Shown here piece after piece: positions 1-6,423 of a stretch of 64,000 nt of DNA (within the stretch, counting starts at the first letter, position 1; each line of letters starts with the position of its first letter). Source of the stretch: an uncultured Phascolarctobacterium sp. (GTDB taxonomy: Bacteria > Bacillota > Negativicutes > Acidaminococcales > Acidaminococcaceae); NCBI RefSeq assembly GCF_934190775.1, contig NZ_CAKPTG010000002.1, forward strand, positions 1-64,000, in the 5' to 3' direction. A model generated the notes under the pieces. The model saw only the letters and a list, made by a program, of their open reading frames with translations, searched no databases and was not told the DNA's origin. The translations under genes were made by a program, and so were the position numbers.

Positions 1-93
1 CTTAGGGCAATAAGTCAAGCTATTGAAAGGAAAGTGTGCTATAATCAAATAAAGCTCGGAAGAATATGAAGCAATCGATATTAGTCTTGCCTG

Positions 94-140
94 CCCCTCG
101 GGGAAGGTGGCTGCGAGCAAAGCGAGCAGACGGAAGGGGG
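94..140. repeat. imperfect palindromic element upstream of DUF559 gene
   Basis: A CCCCT...AAGGGG outer arm pair encloses GGGGAAGGTGGC and a CTGC...GCAG inner stem, ending just before the GTG of the DUF559 gene. Similar GGGGAAGGTGGC...GACGGAAGGGG palindromes are, from general knowledge, often seen beside DUF559 genes in many genomes and behave like dispersed REP-type elements. Its 3' arm also supplies the purine-rich ribosome-binding stretch. An extended -10 (TGCTATAAT, 37-45) lies further upstream. Confidence 0.55.
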
Positions 141-150
141 AAACAAGGCT

Positions 151-534
151 GTGGATTCGAATTATAGAGAACGCAATGCTAAGCTTGTGCCTATTGCCAA
201 AAATAATAGGAAAAATATGACACCTCAAGAAAGGCATTTATGGTACTGTTATTTATCGAAGCATAGACTTCACTGGCAAAGGCAAAGAATAATAAGTGGG
301 TTCATCGTCGACTTTTACTGCCACGCAGCTAAGCTGGTCATAGAAATCGATGGCAGCCAACATTACACAGAACAGGGAATAGCATATGATACAGAGCGCA
401 CACAGGTTTTACAGGGATACGGCTTGAAAGTGCTGCGTTATACGAATCAGCAGTTAGAATGTAATTTTCAAGAGGTTTGTTGGGATATAGAACGCAATTT
501 ACTCCCCATGACTCTTCAGTCAGAAAATTTTTAG
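151..534 (+). CDS. DUF559 (Vsr-like) endonuclease-domain protein
   Basis: A 127-residue protein of the DUF559 family, which adopts the very-short-patch-repair/PD-(D/E)XK nuclease fold. The visible family signature is an N-terminal 'MTPQERHLWYCYL' helix, then 'GFIVDFYC', 'LVIEIDGSQHY' carrying the putative acidic catalytic residues, and 'GLKVLRYTN'. The length matches the family's usual 110-130 residues. The start is taken as GTG at 151 because AAGGGGG (135-140) is well spaced before it. The cellular role of DUF559 proteins is not established. They often travel with palindromic repeats, as here, and have been proposed to act on DNA. It stands alone with no operon partner. Confidence 0.85.
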   Translation: MDSNYRERNAKLVPIAKNNRKNMTPQERHLWYCYLSKHRLHWQRQRIISGFIVDFYCHAAKLVIEIDGSQHYTEQGIAYDTERTQVLQGYGLKVLRYTNQQLECNFQEVCWDIERNLLPMTLQSENF

Positions 535-614
535 CAAACACTGTATTTTTCTATAGATTTATGTTAAAATATACCTATATTCTGCATTACTTTAATGCGT
601 CTGGAGGAATAAGA

Positions 615-1166
615 ATGAAAAAGGTTTTACGTTATTTATTGATGACTGTTATGGCTATCTGCTTCAGCATCCCCTGCTTTGGTGCAGCTGAAGCTGCCAG
701 CGTTGCCCTGCTGCCCTTAATCAACAATGTTGAAGGTGGCGACGAGCTGGCAAATCAGGTTTTCTACAAAAACGCTCTGTCCGTGCTGAACAGCAAAAAA
801 GGCTTTGTAGTAGTAGAAAACGACAAACTGACCGCTGTTATTGATGCTGCTAAGATTGGCAACAAGGTTCCTGACGCTGCAACCCTGGCAAAGATTGCTA
901 AAGATGGCGATGTTGATATCGTTATCGCTGTTCAGCTGGATAAGCTGGATGACAAAGCTATCGATTCCAGCGAAGAGCGTAAACTGCAAATCGACCTGCA
1001 AGGCTATGCAGTTGCTTACAACAAGCTCACCGGTAAAGCTTACGAGCACCGCATTTACAGCGATAAAACCATTCCTGAAGCTCTGACCAGCCGTTGGGAT
1101 TGGACTCATGAAGAATTTGGCCGTGCAGTACGCATCGAAGTAGACCGTGCTCTGCGTGTTAAATAA
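615..1166 (+). CDS. exported protein of unknown function
   Basis: 183 residues. A longer open frame runs upstream, but ATG at 615 is chosen because GGAGG lies at 603-607 and the protein then begins with a clean signal peptide (MKKVLRYLLMTVMAICFS... ending near 'AAEAAS'). The mature part starts 'VALLPLINNVEGGDEL' and continues with alternating helices and strands. This resembles CsgG/TolB-like periplasmic alpha-beta domains, in which 'VAVLPF...' begins the fold, but that is only a visual impression. It is probably periplasmic or on the inner face of the outer membrane. A terminator follows, so it is likely monocistronic. Function unknown. Confidence 0.8.
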   Translation: MKKVLRYLLMTVMAICFSIPCFGAAEAASVALLPLINNVEGGDELANQVFYKNALSVLNSKKGFVVVENDKLTAVIDAAKIGNKVPDAATLAKIAKDGDVDIVIAVQLDKLDDKAIDSSEERKLQIDLQGYAVAYNKLTGKAYEHRIYSDKTIPEALTSRWDWTHEEFGRAVRIEVDRALRVK

Positions 1167-1188
1167 TTCTATATTAGCTAAAACATCA

Positions 1189-1222
1189 GGCCGCTTCTGC
1201 AAAAATTGCAGAGGCGGTTTTG
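1189..1222 (+). terminator. intrinsic terminator after exported protein
   Basis: The stem CCGCTTCTGCA / TGCAGAGGCGG (one G-T pair) with a short A-rich loop is followed by TTTTGT, about 25 bases after the stop codon. Confidence 0.8.
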
Positions 1223-1323
1223 TATTGCGAAGAAAAACTTGCAAAGAAAAGCTTGCAGATAAATGATTGTTTGAGAAGTAGAGTTTCTTTATTTACATGA
1301 ATTAAGAAAATTTTGTGAAGGAC

Positions 1324-1352
1324 TTGTAGAGTAATTAAAAAAGTGGTACAAT
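1324..1352 (+). promoter_or_regulatory. promoter of the SLH porin gene
   Basis: TTGTAG (1324-1329), a 17-base spacer and TACAAT (1347-1352) fit a sigma-A promoter. The inferred start near 1359 leaves an unusually long leader before the porin gene. Confidence 0.7.
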
Positions 1353-1358
1353 AGAGTC

Positions 1359-1534
1359 ATGAAAAATTTGCTTATGCTAACTGCTGAGGGTAGCGAAAAA
1401 TGCAGGCTGCAAAGAGTATGGTAGAGGAAACAAGGCAACTCTTACTGAAAGCTGTGGCTAGCTGAGTATCAAAACCAAGGCGAAGAGGCAGAGCAGGATT
1501 TTTCAAATGTATTTTCCTAAAGGAGGAAATTAAA
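1359..1534 (+). promoter_or_regulatory. long structured 5' leader of porin mRNA
   Basis: About 175 untranslated bases lie between the inferred start and the porin ATG. They contain several short hairpin candidates, for example TGCAGGCTGCA and GTAGAG...CTCTTAC, and no good reading frame. No known riboswitch class was recognised. Abundant outer-membrane protein mRNAs often carry stabilising leaders or small-RNA targets, so a stabilising role is plausible but unproven. The leader ends in a strong AAAGGAGG ribosome-binding site. Confidence 0.5.
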
Positions 1535-2749
1535 ATGAAAAAATCTTTAGTATTAGCTATGGCTATGGCTCTGGGCGTAACTGCTTCCGCATACGCTGCT
1601 AACCCGTTCTCTGACGTTCCTGCTGGTCACTGGGCTTATGACAGCATCAACAAACTGGCTGCTGCTGGCGTAATCGAAGGCTACGGCGACACCACTTTTG
1701 GTGGCGACAAACTGATGACTCGTTATGAAATGGCTCAAATCGTTGCTAAAGCAATGGCTAAAGGCGCTAACGTTGATAAACTGGCTGCTGAATTCGCTGA
1801 CGAACTGGACAACCTGGGCGTTCGCGTTGCTAACCTGGAGAAAAAAGCTGACAATGTAAAAGTAACCGGCGAACTGCGTTACAAATACATGAGCAAACAA
1901 GGCGATGCTAACGTTGATGAAGATGGCAACCATAATTCTTTCGAAAACGATCTGCGTTCCCGTATTTGGATTAACGGTCAAATCAATGATGACTGGTCCT
2001 ACACTGGCATGATTGAAAACACTCAAAACTTCTATGGTGAAGATGCTAACAAAGGCGAAGAAAAAACTGAATTCAACCGTGCATATGTTGAAGGTAAAAT
2101 CGGTGGCTTGGCTGTAACCGCTGGTCGTTACAATGCATTCTTCGCTAACGGCAACATCTATGATGACCTGGTTGATGGCGCTGAAGTTTCCTACGGCGAC
2201 AAAGTTAAAGTAACCGGCTTTGCTGGTAAAGCTACCGAAGTTGATGGTGGCAACTATGCTGGTGGCGAATTGGCAGGCTCCTTCGGCGACCTGAATGCTG
2301 CTGCTGGTTATGTAAACTACAAAGACCTTGGTGACGTTGAAGATGATGACAATGCTATTTGGTATGTTGGTGCTGACTACACCATGGGTGATGTAAACCT
2401 GTCTGCTATGTACCTGAAAGGTGATATGAGCTCTAAAGATGGCGATGAGCAAGAGCTTGATTCTGATGGTTGGACTGTTGGCCTGACCTACAAAGGTGCT
2501 GAAGCTTCCGAAGCTGGCTCCTGGGGCCTGTTCGCTAACTACTATGACCTGGGTGGCCAAACCTACATTGCACACACCACTGATGCAAACACCTTTTGTG
2601 GCGATGGCTTCAAAGGCTATGGCGTTGGCGCTAACTACACCTTCGCTAAGAACATCGTTGGTACTGTAGTTTACTACGATACCGAAAGCAAACTGGACAG
2701 CAAGGTTGATGACCAACGCGTTTGGGCTGACGTAACCTTCACTTTCTAA
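1535..2749 (+). CDS. ompM: SLH-domain outer-membrane porin (OmpM/Mep45 type)
   Basis: 404 residues. A signal peptide (MKKSLVLAMAMALGVTASAYA) is followed by one S-layer homology domain (about residues 23-75: 'NPFSDVPAGHWAYDSINKLAAAGVIEGYGD...'), a coiled-coil linker ('LAAEFADELDNLGVRVANLEKKAD') and a long beta-rich region ending in a C-terminal aromatic residue, typical of a 16-strand-type barrel. In Negativicutes such proteins (Mep45 of Selenomonas, OmpM of Veillonella) tether the outer membrane to polyamine-modified peptidoglycan through the SLH domain and also act as diffusion pores. It is transcribed alone from a good promoter with a long leader, and a strong terminator follows. Codon use is highly uniform (GCT, CTG, AAA, GGC repeated), consistent with very high expression. 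Confidence 0.93.
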   Translation: MKKSLVLAMAMALGVTASAYAANPFSDVPAGHWAYDSINKLAAAGVIEGYGDTTFGGDKLMTRYEMAQIVAKAMAKGANVDKLAAEFADELDNLGVRVANLEKKADNVKVTGELRYKYMSKQGDANVDEDGNHNSFENDLRSRIWINGQINDDWSYTGMIENTQNFYGEDANKGEEKTEFNRAYVEGKIGGLAVTAGRYNAFFANGNIYDDLVDGAEVSYGDKVKVTGFAGKATEVDGGNYAGGELAGSFGDLNAAAGYVNYKDLGDVEDDDNAIWYVGADYTMGDVNLSAMYLKGDMSSKDGDEQELDSDGWTVGLTYKGAEASEAGSWGLFANYYDLGGQTYIAHTTDANTFCGDGFKGYGVGANYTFAKNIVGTVVYYDTESKLDSKVDDQRVWADVTFTF

Positions 2750-2792
2750 TTTAACCATTAGCAAGTAACACAAAATAATACACGCGCGTATA

Positions 2793-2824
2793 AAGGCCCC
2801 CTCGCCGCAAGGTGAGGGGGCTTT
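2793..2824 (+). terminator. porin terminator
   Basis: AAAGGCCCCCTCGCC pairs with GGTGAGGGGGCTTT around a GCAA loop. The -35 of the first small-RNA promoter begins only four bases downstream. Confidence 0.85.
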
Positions 2825-2861
2825 GTGTTGCAAAAATATATGAATGTGGTATAATAAAAAT

Positions 2862-2952
2862 AAAAGGACAACCGCCCACAAGGTGGGTTGCCAGTTTTAC
2901 AGTGAAAAGAAAATCCACCCTGCTACTGGCAAGTTTTGGGGTGGTTTTCTTA
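2862..2952 (+). ncRNA. orphan antitoxin-like small RNA, copy 1
   Basis: The promoter is TTGCAA (2828-2833), 16 bases, TATAAT (2850-2855). The RNA would begin just before GACAACCGCCCACAAGG, which folds into a tight 5' hairpin (CCCAC-AAG-GTGGG plus CAA/TTG). It ends at a terminator whose stem is CCACC...GGGGTGG followed by TTTTCTT. It is a diverged copy of the RNA opposite each holin-like toxin in this window, but no toxin gene faces it. Its terminator half differs from the other copies, so it could not pair with toxin mRNA 3' ends by simple complementarity. Confidence 0.7.
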
Positions 2953-3002
2953 TGTCTGGATTACTGTGTTGCAAAAATATATGAATGTGGTATAATAAAA
3001 AT

Positions 3003-3094
3003 AGAAAGACAACCGCCCACAAGGTGGGTTGCCGGTTCAAGGAGGAAAGAAAATCCGCCTCGGTGAATGGCAAATTACAGAGGCGGTTTTTCTA
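3003..3094 (+). ncRNA. orphan antitoxin-like small RNA, copy 2
   Basis: The promoter TTGCAA (2969-2974), 16 bases, TATAAT (2991-2996) is almost identical to that of the next copy. The RNA starts around GACAACCGCCC with the same 5' hairpin and ends in CCGCCTCGG...CAGAGGCGG-TTTTTC. The terminator half is nearly identical to that of the RNA facing the toxin at 3247-3333, so this orphan could act in trans on that toxin mRNA. Confidence 0.72.
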
Positions 3095-3146
3095 TGTGCC
3101 TAGATTACTGTATTGCAAAAATATATGAATGTGGTATAATAAAAAT

Positions 3147-3238
3147 AGAAAGACAACCGCCCACAAGGTGGGTTGCCGATTCAAAGGGTCAGAAAAATCC
3201 GCCTCGGTGAACAGCAAATTACAGAGGCGGTTTTTCTA
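3147..3238 (+). ncRNA. type I antitoxin RNA facing holin-like toxin A
   Basis: The promoter is TTGCAA (3113-3118), 16 bases, TATAAT (3135-3140). The RNA of about 90 bases begins with the GACAACCGCCC 5' hairpin and ends in the terminator at 3199-3236. That terminator is symmetrical and also serves the oppositely transcribed toxin mRNA, so the two transcripts overlap tail to tail. This is the arrangement known for txpA/RatA of Bacillus subtilis, where the RNA pairs with the toxin mRNA 3' end and triggers its decay. Confidence 0.78.
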
Positions 3239-3246
3239 TGTGCATT

Positions 3247-3333
3247 TTACTTTTTGTTCTTAAAAATGAACGTCAGCAATGCCAGTATAAACATACCAAA
3301 AATCATAAGATCCTGGAAGGTGTAATATACCAT
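3247..3333 (-). CDS. holin-like type I toxin A (28 aa)
   Basis: The 28-residue peptide reads MVYYTFQDLMIFGMFI... then LALLTFIFKNKK: one hydrophobic segment with a lysine-rich tail, as in the Hol_Tox/TxpA/BsrG-type membrane toxins of type I toxin-antitoxin systems. The reading could begin two codons earlier (ATGTCTATG), but the first ATG is part of the perfect Shine-Dalgarno sequence GGAGGTGATG, so the second ATG with eight-base spacing is chosen. Expression is expected to be silenced by the antisense RNA at 3147-3238. Its own promoter is at 3397-3425. Such peptides insert in the inner membrane and depolarise it or damage the envelope. Four further intact copies lie in this window. Confidence 0.82.
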   Translation of the reverse strand: MVYYTFQDLMIFGMFILALLTFIFKNKK

Positions 3334-3396
3334 AGACATCACCTCCATTCCAACGGAATTTCGGCAACGCCACCCTGCAACACGGTTGTCCTTATT

Positions 3397-3425
3397 ATTG
3401 TATCATGTAAACAAATTTTTGACAA
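3397..3425 (-). promoter_or_regulatory. promoter of toxin A mRNA
   Basis: On the minus strand: TTGTCA, a 17-base spacer and TACAAT, with GACAACC starting seven bases later at 3390. The same GACAAC start occurs in every toxin mRNA of this family in the window. Confidence 0.75.
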
Positions 3426-3500
3426 GAAAGAAAAGACTTAGTAATAGTTTTATTAAAAACTTGTGAATGAGATTGATCCATTACGTTAGGAGGGATTAAT

Positions 3501-3794
3501 ATGTTCATTAAAGATGGTATCGCTTATGCTGGTGATGCAAGCCCTGCTTTAAAGATATGTGGTGTGCGACCGTTAGCTGATTGGAAATTATGGGTAAGAT
3601 TTAATACCGGTGAAGCTAAAATCTATGATTTTAAGGCTATGCTCAATTATCCTGCCTTTAAGCCTCTGCTTGATGAAGAGCTTTTTAAACAGGTATATAT
3701 TGATTATGGAATTGTTGTATGGAACGATGGTGATATTGATATTGCGCCAGAGGAACTTTACAAAAATGGTATTGATTCAAGAAAAAGTGCATAG
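3501..3794 (+). CDS. DUF2442 family protein
   Basis: 97 residues, start ATG 3501 behind AGGAGGG. The family pattern is clear: a strand-rich protein with 'CGVRPLADWKLWVRFNTGEAKIYDFKAML', a central 'PAFKPLLDEELFKQVYID' and 'GIVVWNDGDIDIAPEELY'. DUF2442 proteins are small and often encoded beside DUF4160 proteins in what look like toxin-antitoxin-type pairs. Here no DUF4160 partner is adjacent, although two further DUF2442 genes with DUF4160 neighbours occur near 62 kb. Function is not established. It ends just before a bidirectional terminator shared with the convergent phosphatase gene. Confidence 0.85.
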   Translation: MFIKDGIAYAGDASPALKICGVRPLADWKLWVRFNTGEAKIYDFKAMLNYPAFKPLLDEELFKQVYIDYGIVVWNDGDIDIAPEELYKNGIDSRKSA

Positions 3795-3818
3795 GATATT
3801 TTTGACAAGGAAGACAAA

Positions 3819-3862
3819 AAATGACCGTCCTCGCAGCTTTTGCTGCGCAAGACGGTCATTTT
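3819..3862. terminator. bidirectional terminator
   Basis: AATGACCGTC...GACGGTCATT with inner CGCAGC/GCTGCG arms. It has A- and T-tracts on both sides and lies between two convergent genes. Confidence 0.85.
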
Positions 3863-3873
3863 GCTTTATTGAA

Positions 3874-4512
3874 TTACAGGCCGGCCTGCTCAATTCCGCT
3901 GAACAGGAAGCCTAAATGATTGGTGGAGTTCAGCAGTACTACGCGCCAAACACCTTCGTTATATTCCAGCACATTAATGCAGGTGTTATCCTGCTTAATC
4001 TGCCAGAAGTGCGACATATCAAGGCCAAGCAAATCGCAGATGATCGCCTTGTTTACTGCGTCATGCGCAGCAACCAGCACTGTCTTGCCGGCGTATTTTT
4101 CTGCATAGTCGTCAAAGGCAGCGCGCGCACGCTTGCGCACATCCTCCAAGCTTTCACCGCCGTCAGGCATCTGCACCAGGTGCGGCTTGGTGTGCCACAG
4201 AGCAAACTCCTGCGGAAATTGCTGGGCAATTTCCGGCGCCAGCACGCCTTCCCAGCTGCCATGATTGATTTCCAGCAGACGCTCATCTGTTGCTACCGGC
4301 AGCTGGTGCAGGTCAGCGCAGAACTTGCAGGTCTGGTAGGAGCGCTGCAGCGGGCTGGAGATGCACACATCAATAGGGATGTGGTGCAAGCCCTCGGCCA
4401 GCAGGTGACCTTGGCGCAGACCACGCTCGCTCAGCGGCGTATCCTCCTGCCCTTGGTATCTTCCTTCTATATTCCAGGTTGTTTCACCATGTCGGACTAA
4501 AATTATTCTCAT
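3874..4512 (-). CDS. histidine phosphatase family protein, candidate phosphoserine phosphatase
   Basis: 212 residues of the phosphoglycerate-mutase-like histidine phosphatase superfamily. 'LVRHGETTWN' at residues 5-14 carries the phosphorylated histidine (His8), 'SPLQRSYQT' follows near residue 57, a glutamate in 'LLEINHGSWEG' near 86, and the second catalytic histidine in 'VAAHDAVNKA' near 150. The family includes alpha-ribazole phosphatase (CobC), broad phosphatases (PhoE) and the metal-independent phosphoserine phosphatase known from Hydrogenobacter. The gene lies 36 bases downstream of serA on the same strand, in a serC-serA operon that lacks serB. This makes phosphoserine phosphatase the most economical guess; it is inference from context. 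No cobalamin genes are near. Confidence 0.85.
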   Translation of the reverse strand: MRIILVRHGETTWNIEGRYQGQEDTPLSERGLRQGHLLAEGLHHIPIDVCISSPLQRSYQTCKFCADLHQLPVATDERLLEINHGSWEGVLAPEIAQQFPQEFALWHTKPHLVQMPDGGESLEDVRKRARAAFDDYAEKYAGKTVLVAAHDAVNKAIICDLLGLDMSHFWQIKQDNTCINVLEYNEGVWRVVLLNSTNHLGFLFSGIEQAGL

Positions 4513-4548
4513 AAAACTTCCTCGCTGTACTTTATTTGGCTACTGTCA

Positions 4549-6135
4549 TTAGCCTTCGCAATTGATGAGCTTAACATCAATAATGCCTTCTACACCACGC
4601 AGCTGCAGCATGATATCGTTCGGAATGTCGTCGCCAACAGCAATTGCCATAATATTGGTGTCGGATTTAGGAGTGCTGCCAACCTGCATGCCGTTGATGT
4701 TGATGCCGGCGCTGCCTAAAATGGTAGCCATCTGGCCAATCATATTAGGCTTATTTACGTGCGGTGCCAGCAGCAGGTAGCCTTCGGGATTGAAGTCAAC
4801 ATGATATTGGTCAATTTGCACAATCTTAGGCTGCTTACCGTCGAACAGGGTGCCTTCAATTTTATGTGTGCCTTTAGCGGTAGCAATTTTTACATTGATA
4901 GCAGTAGTGAAGTAACCGGGCTTGTTAGCCTTAACCTCTTTAACCTCCAGATTGCGTTTTTTGGCAATGCCGGGAGCATTGACAAAGTTAACGCTTTCCT
5001 GCAGAATCGGGTTCAGCAGGCCTTTGAGGAAGGCGGTTGTGAGTGCCTGGGTTTCAGTTTCAGCAAGTGCGCCGGTGTATTCCACTTCCACGCTCTTAAT
5101 CGGGCCGTCTGCCAGATAGATGCCCACGGTACCCATGCGCTCTGCCAGCTTAAAGTAAGGTTGGATAACTGTTGCCACGCTTTTCGGGATAGGTGCCATG
5201 TTAACTGCGGTCATAACCGGACGTCCCTCAAGAGCATCAATTACGCCGTAAGCAACGTCAACAGCTACGCCAATTTGCGCTTCAATGGTGGAAGCACCGA
5301 GGTGCGGAGTTTGTACAACATTGAACAGGCCCAGGAAGGGGTTATTCTCTTTGGTAAGCGGTTCGGTCGGATAAACGTCGATAGCGGCGCCGGCAATTTT
5401 ACCGGATTTAACGCCCTCAGCAATAGCCTCGGGATCCATGCAGCCGCCGCGGGCGCAGTTAACGATACGCACGCCGTCCTTCATTTTGGCAATAGCTTCG
5501 GCATTCAGCATCTTTTCCGTTTCCTTGGTGAGCGGAGTGTGAATGGTGATGTAGTCGGATTTAGCCAGCAGAGTGTCAAAATCAACCAGCTCAACGCCAA
5601 CCTGATGCGCACGTTCTTCGGTAATATACGGGTCGTAACCAATGGTGGTCATTTCCATAGCCTGCATACGTTTGGCAACGCGGCTGCCGATACGGCCAAC
5701 GCCGATGATGCCAAGGGTTTTGCCCTGCACTTGAATGCCGTCGAAGGATTTGCGGTCCCATTTGCCCTCCTGAATGGATTGATGAGCCTGCGGAATGTGG
5801 CGTGTCATAGCCATCATCATAGCAACAGTGTGCTCGGTAGCTGCCATGGTGTTGCCTTCCGGTGTGTTGAGTACAACAATGCCTTTAGCAGTAGCGGCAG
5901 GGATATCGATGTTATCAACGCCAACACCGGCGCGGCCGATAACCTTCAGACGGGTGGAGGCTTCGATAACCTCCTTGGTTACCTTGGTCATGCTGCGGGT
6001 TACCAGGCCATCGTAATTATTGATAACCTTGATAAGCTCCTCCGGCTTCATGTTGGGCATTACATCTACATCAAAATGTTCGCGCAGCAGAGCTACGCCT
6101 TTTTCGCTGATATCGTTGCTGACAAAAATTTTCAT
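4549..6135 (-). CDS. serA: D-3-phosphoglycerate dehydrogenase
   Basis: 528 residues, full-length long-type enzyme. It oxidises 3-phosphoglycerate to 3-phosphohydroxypyruvate with NAD, the first step of serine synthesis. The split catalytic domain carries the Rossmann motif 'GIIGVGRIGSRVA' near residue 143 and the catalytic residues in 'VNCARGGCMD' (Arg), 'DVYPTEP' (Glu side) and 'TPHLGAST' (His). Next come the allosteric substrate-binding domain and a C-terminal ACT domain ('LLLAPHVNKPNMIGQMATILGSAGININGMQVG'), which in relatives binds serine for feedback control. It sits 288 bases downstream of serC and is probably co-transcribed with it from the serine T-box promoter. The start is ATG 6135 preceded by AAAGGAG. 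Confidence 0.96.
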   Translation of the reverse strand: MKIFVSNDISEKGVALLREHFDVDVMPNMKPEELIKVINNYDGLVTRSMTKVTKEVIEASTRLKVIGRAGVGVDNIDIPAATAKGIVVLNTPEGNTMAATEHTVAMMMAMTRHIPQAHQSIQEGKWDRKSFDGIQVQGKTLGIIGVGRIGSRVAKRMQAMEMTTIGYDPYITEERAHQVGVELVDFDTLLAKSDYITIHTPLTKETEKMLNAEAIAKMKDGVRIVNCARGGCMDPEAIAEGVKSGKIAGAAIDVYPTEPLTKENNPFLGLFNVVQTPHLGASTIEAQIGVAVDVAYGVIDALEGRPVMTAVNMAPIPKSVATVIQPYFKLAERMGTVGIYLADGPIKSVEVEYTGALAETETQALTTAFLKGLLNPILQESVNFVNAPGIAKKRNLEVKEVKANKPGYFTTAINVKIATAKGTHKIEGTLFDGKQPKIVQIDQYHVDFNPEGYLLLAPHVNKPNMIGQMATILGSAGININGMQVGSTPKSDTNIMAIAVGDDIPNDIMLQLRGVEGIIDVKLINCEG

Positions 6136-6423
6136 GGTGATTTATCTCCTTTATGTATAATTTGTAGGTTATGTGGGGTGAAGTAAGTAACTGATTATTA
6201 GGATAAAGCGAGCAATTGATATATCGTGTAGTGAATAAAAATTTTAGCAAATGAGTGTCTGGAACCATAGAAGCGAGGGTGTGTAACGATCTTTTACCGT
6301 CTGACAAATTTTACCGAAGCTTCGTTCTGGTTCCACACGAAATTTGCGTTGTGCCCTAAGGGCACGGGAAAATTTTTTCTGAGCGGAATGATATATTAAT
6401 TGTGCCGCATATATTCAAAAGTA
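6136..6423 (-). other. serC-serA intergenic region
   Basis: 288 bases without a gene. A perfect GTGCCCT/AGGGCAC hairpin lies at 6353-6367 but no T-run follows it on the serC-serA strand, so it reads as a processing or stabilising hairpin rather than a terminator. No convincing -35/-10 pair was found for separate serA transcription. Confidence 0.5.

Noticed and set aside
1359..1534. Known riboswitch class in the porin leader
   Set aside because: Compared by eye with cyclic-di-GMP, cobalamin and RNase P-like motifs; none fits.
1553..2881. Long minus-strand open frame opposite the porin gene
   Set aside because: An artefact of the porin's biased codon use; no ribosome site and a low-complexity product.
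2828..3238. Three regularly spaced repeats that look like a short CRISPR array
   Set aside because: The units are about 140 bases apart, contain promoter, 5' hairpin and terminator, and the sequences between repeats are themselves similar. They are small-RNA gene copies.
3331..3339. First ATG of each holin-like toxin as start codon (30-aa peptides)
   Set aside because: It lies within the GGAGGTGATG ribosome site itself. The second ATG has normal spacing in every copy.
4759..6186. Long plus-strand open frame opposite serA
   Set aside because: It mirrors serA codon by codon on the other strand, and serA has full family motifs and a ribosome site.
6353..6367. GTGCCCTAAGGGCAC as serC terminator
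   Set aside because: No T-run follows on the serC strand, so serC-serA cotranscription is not excluded.
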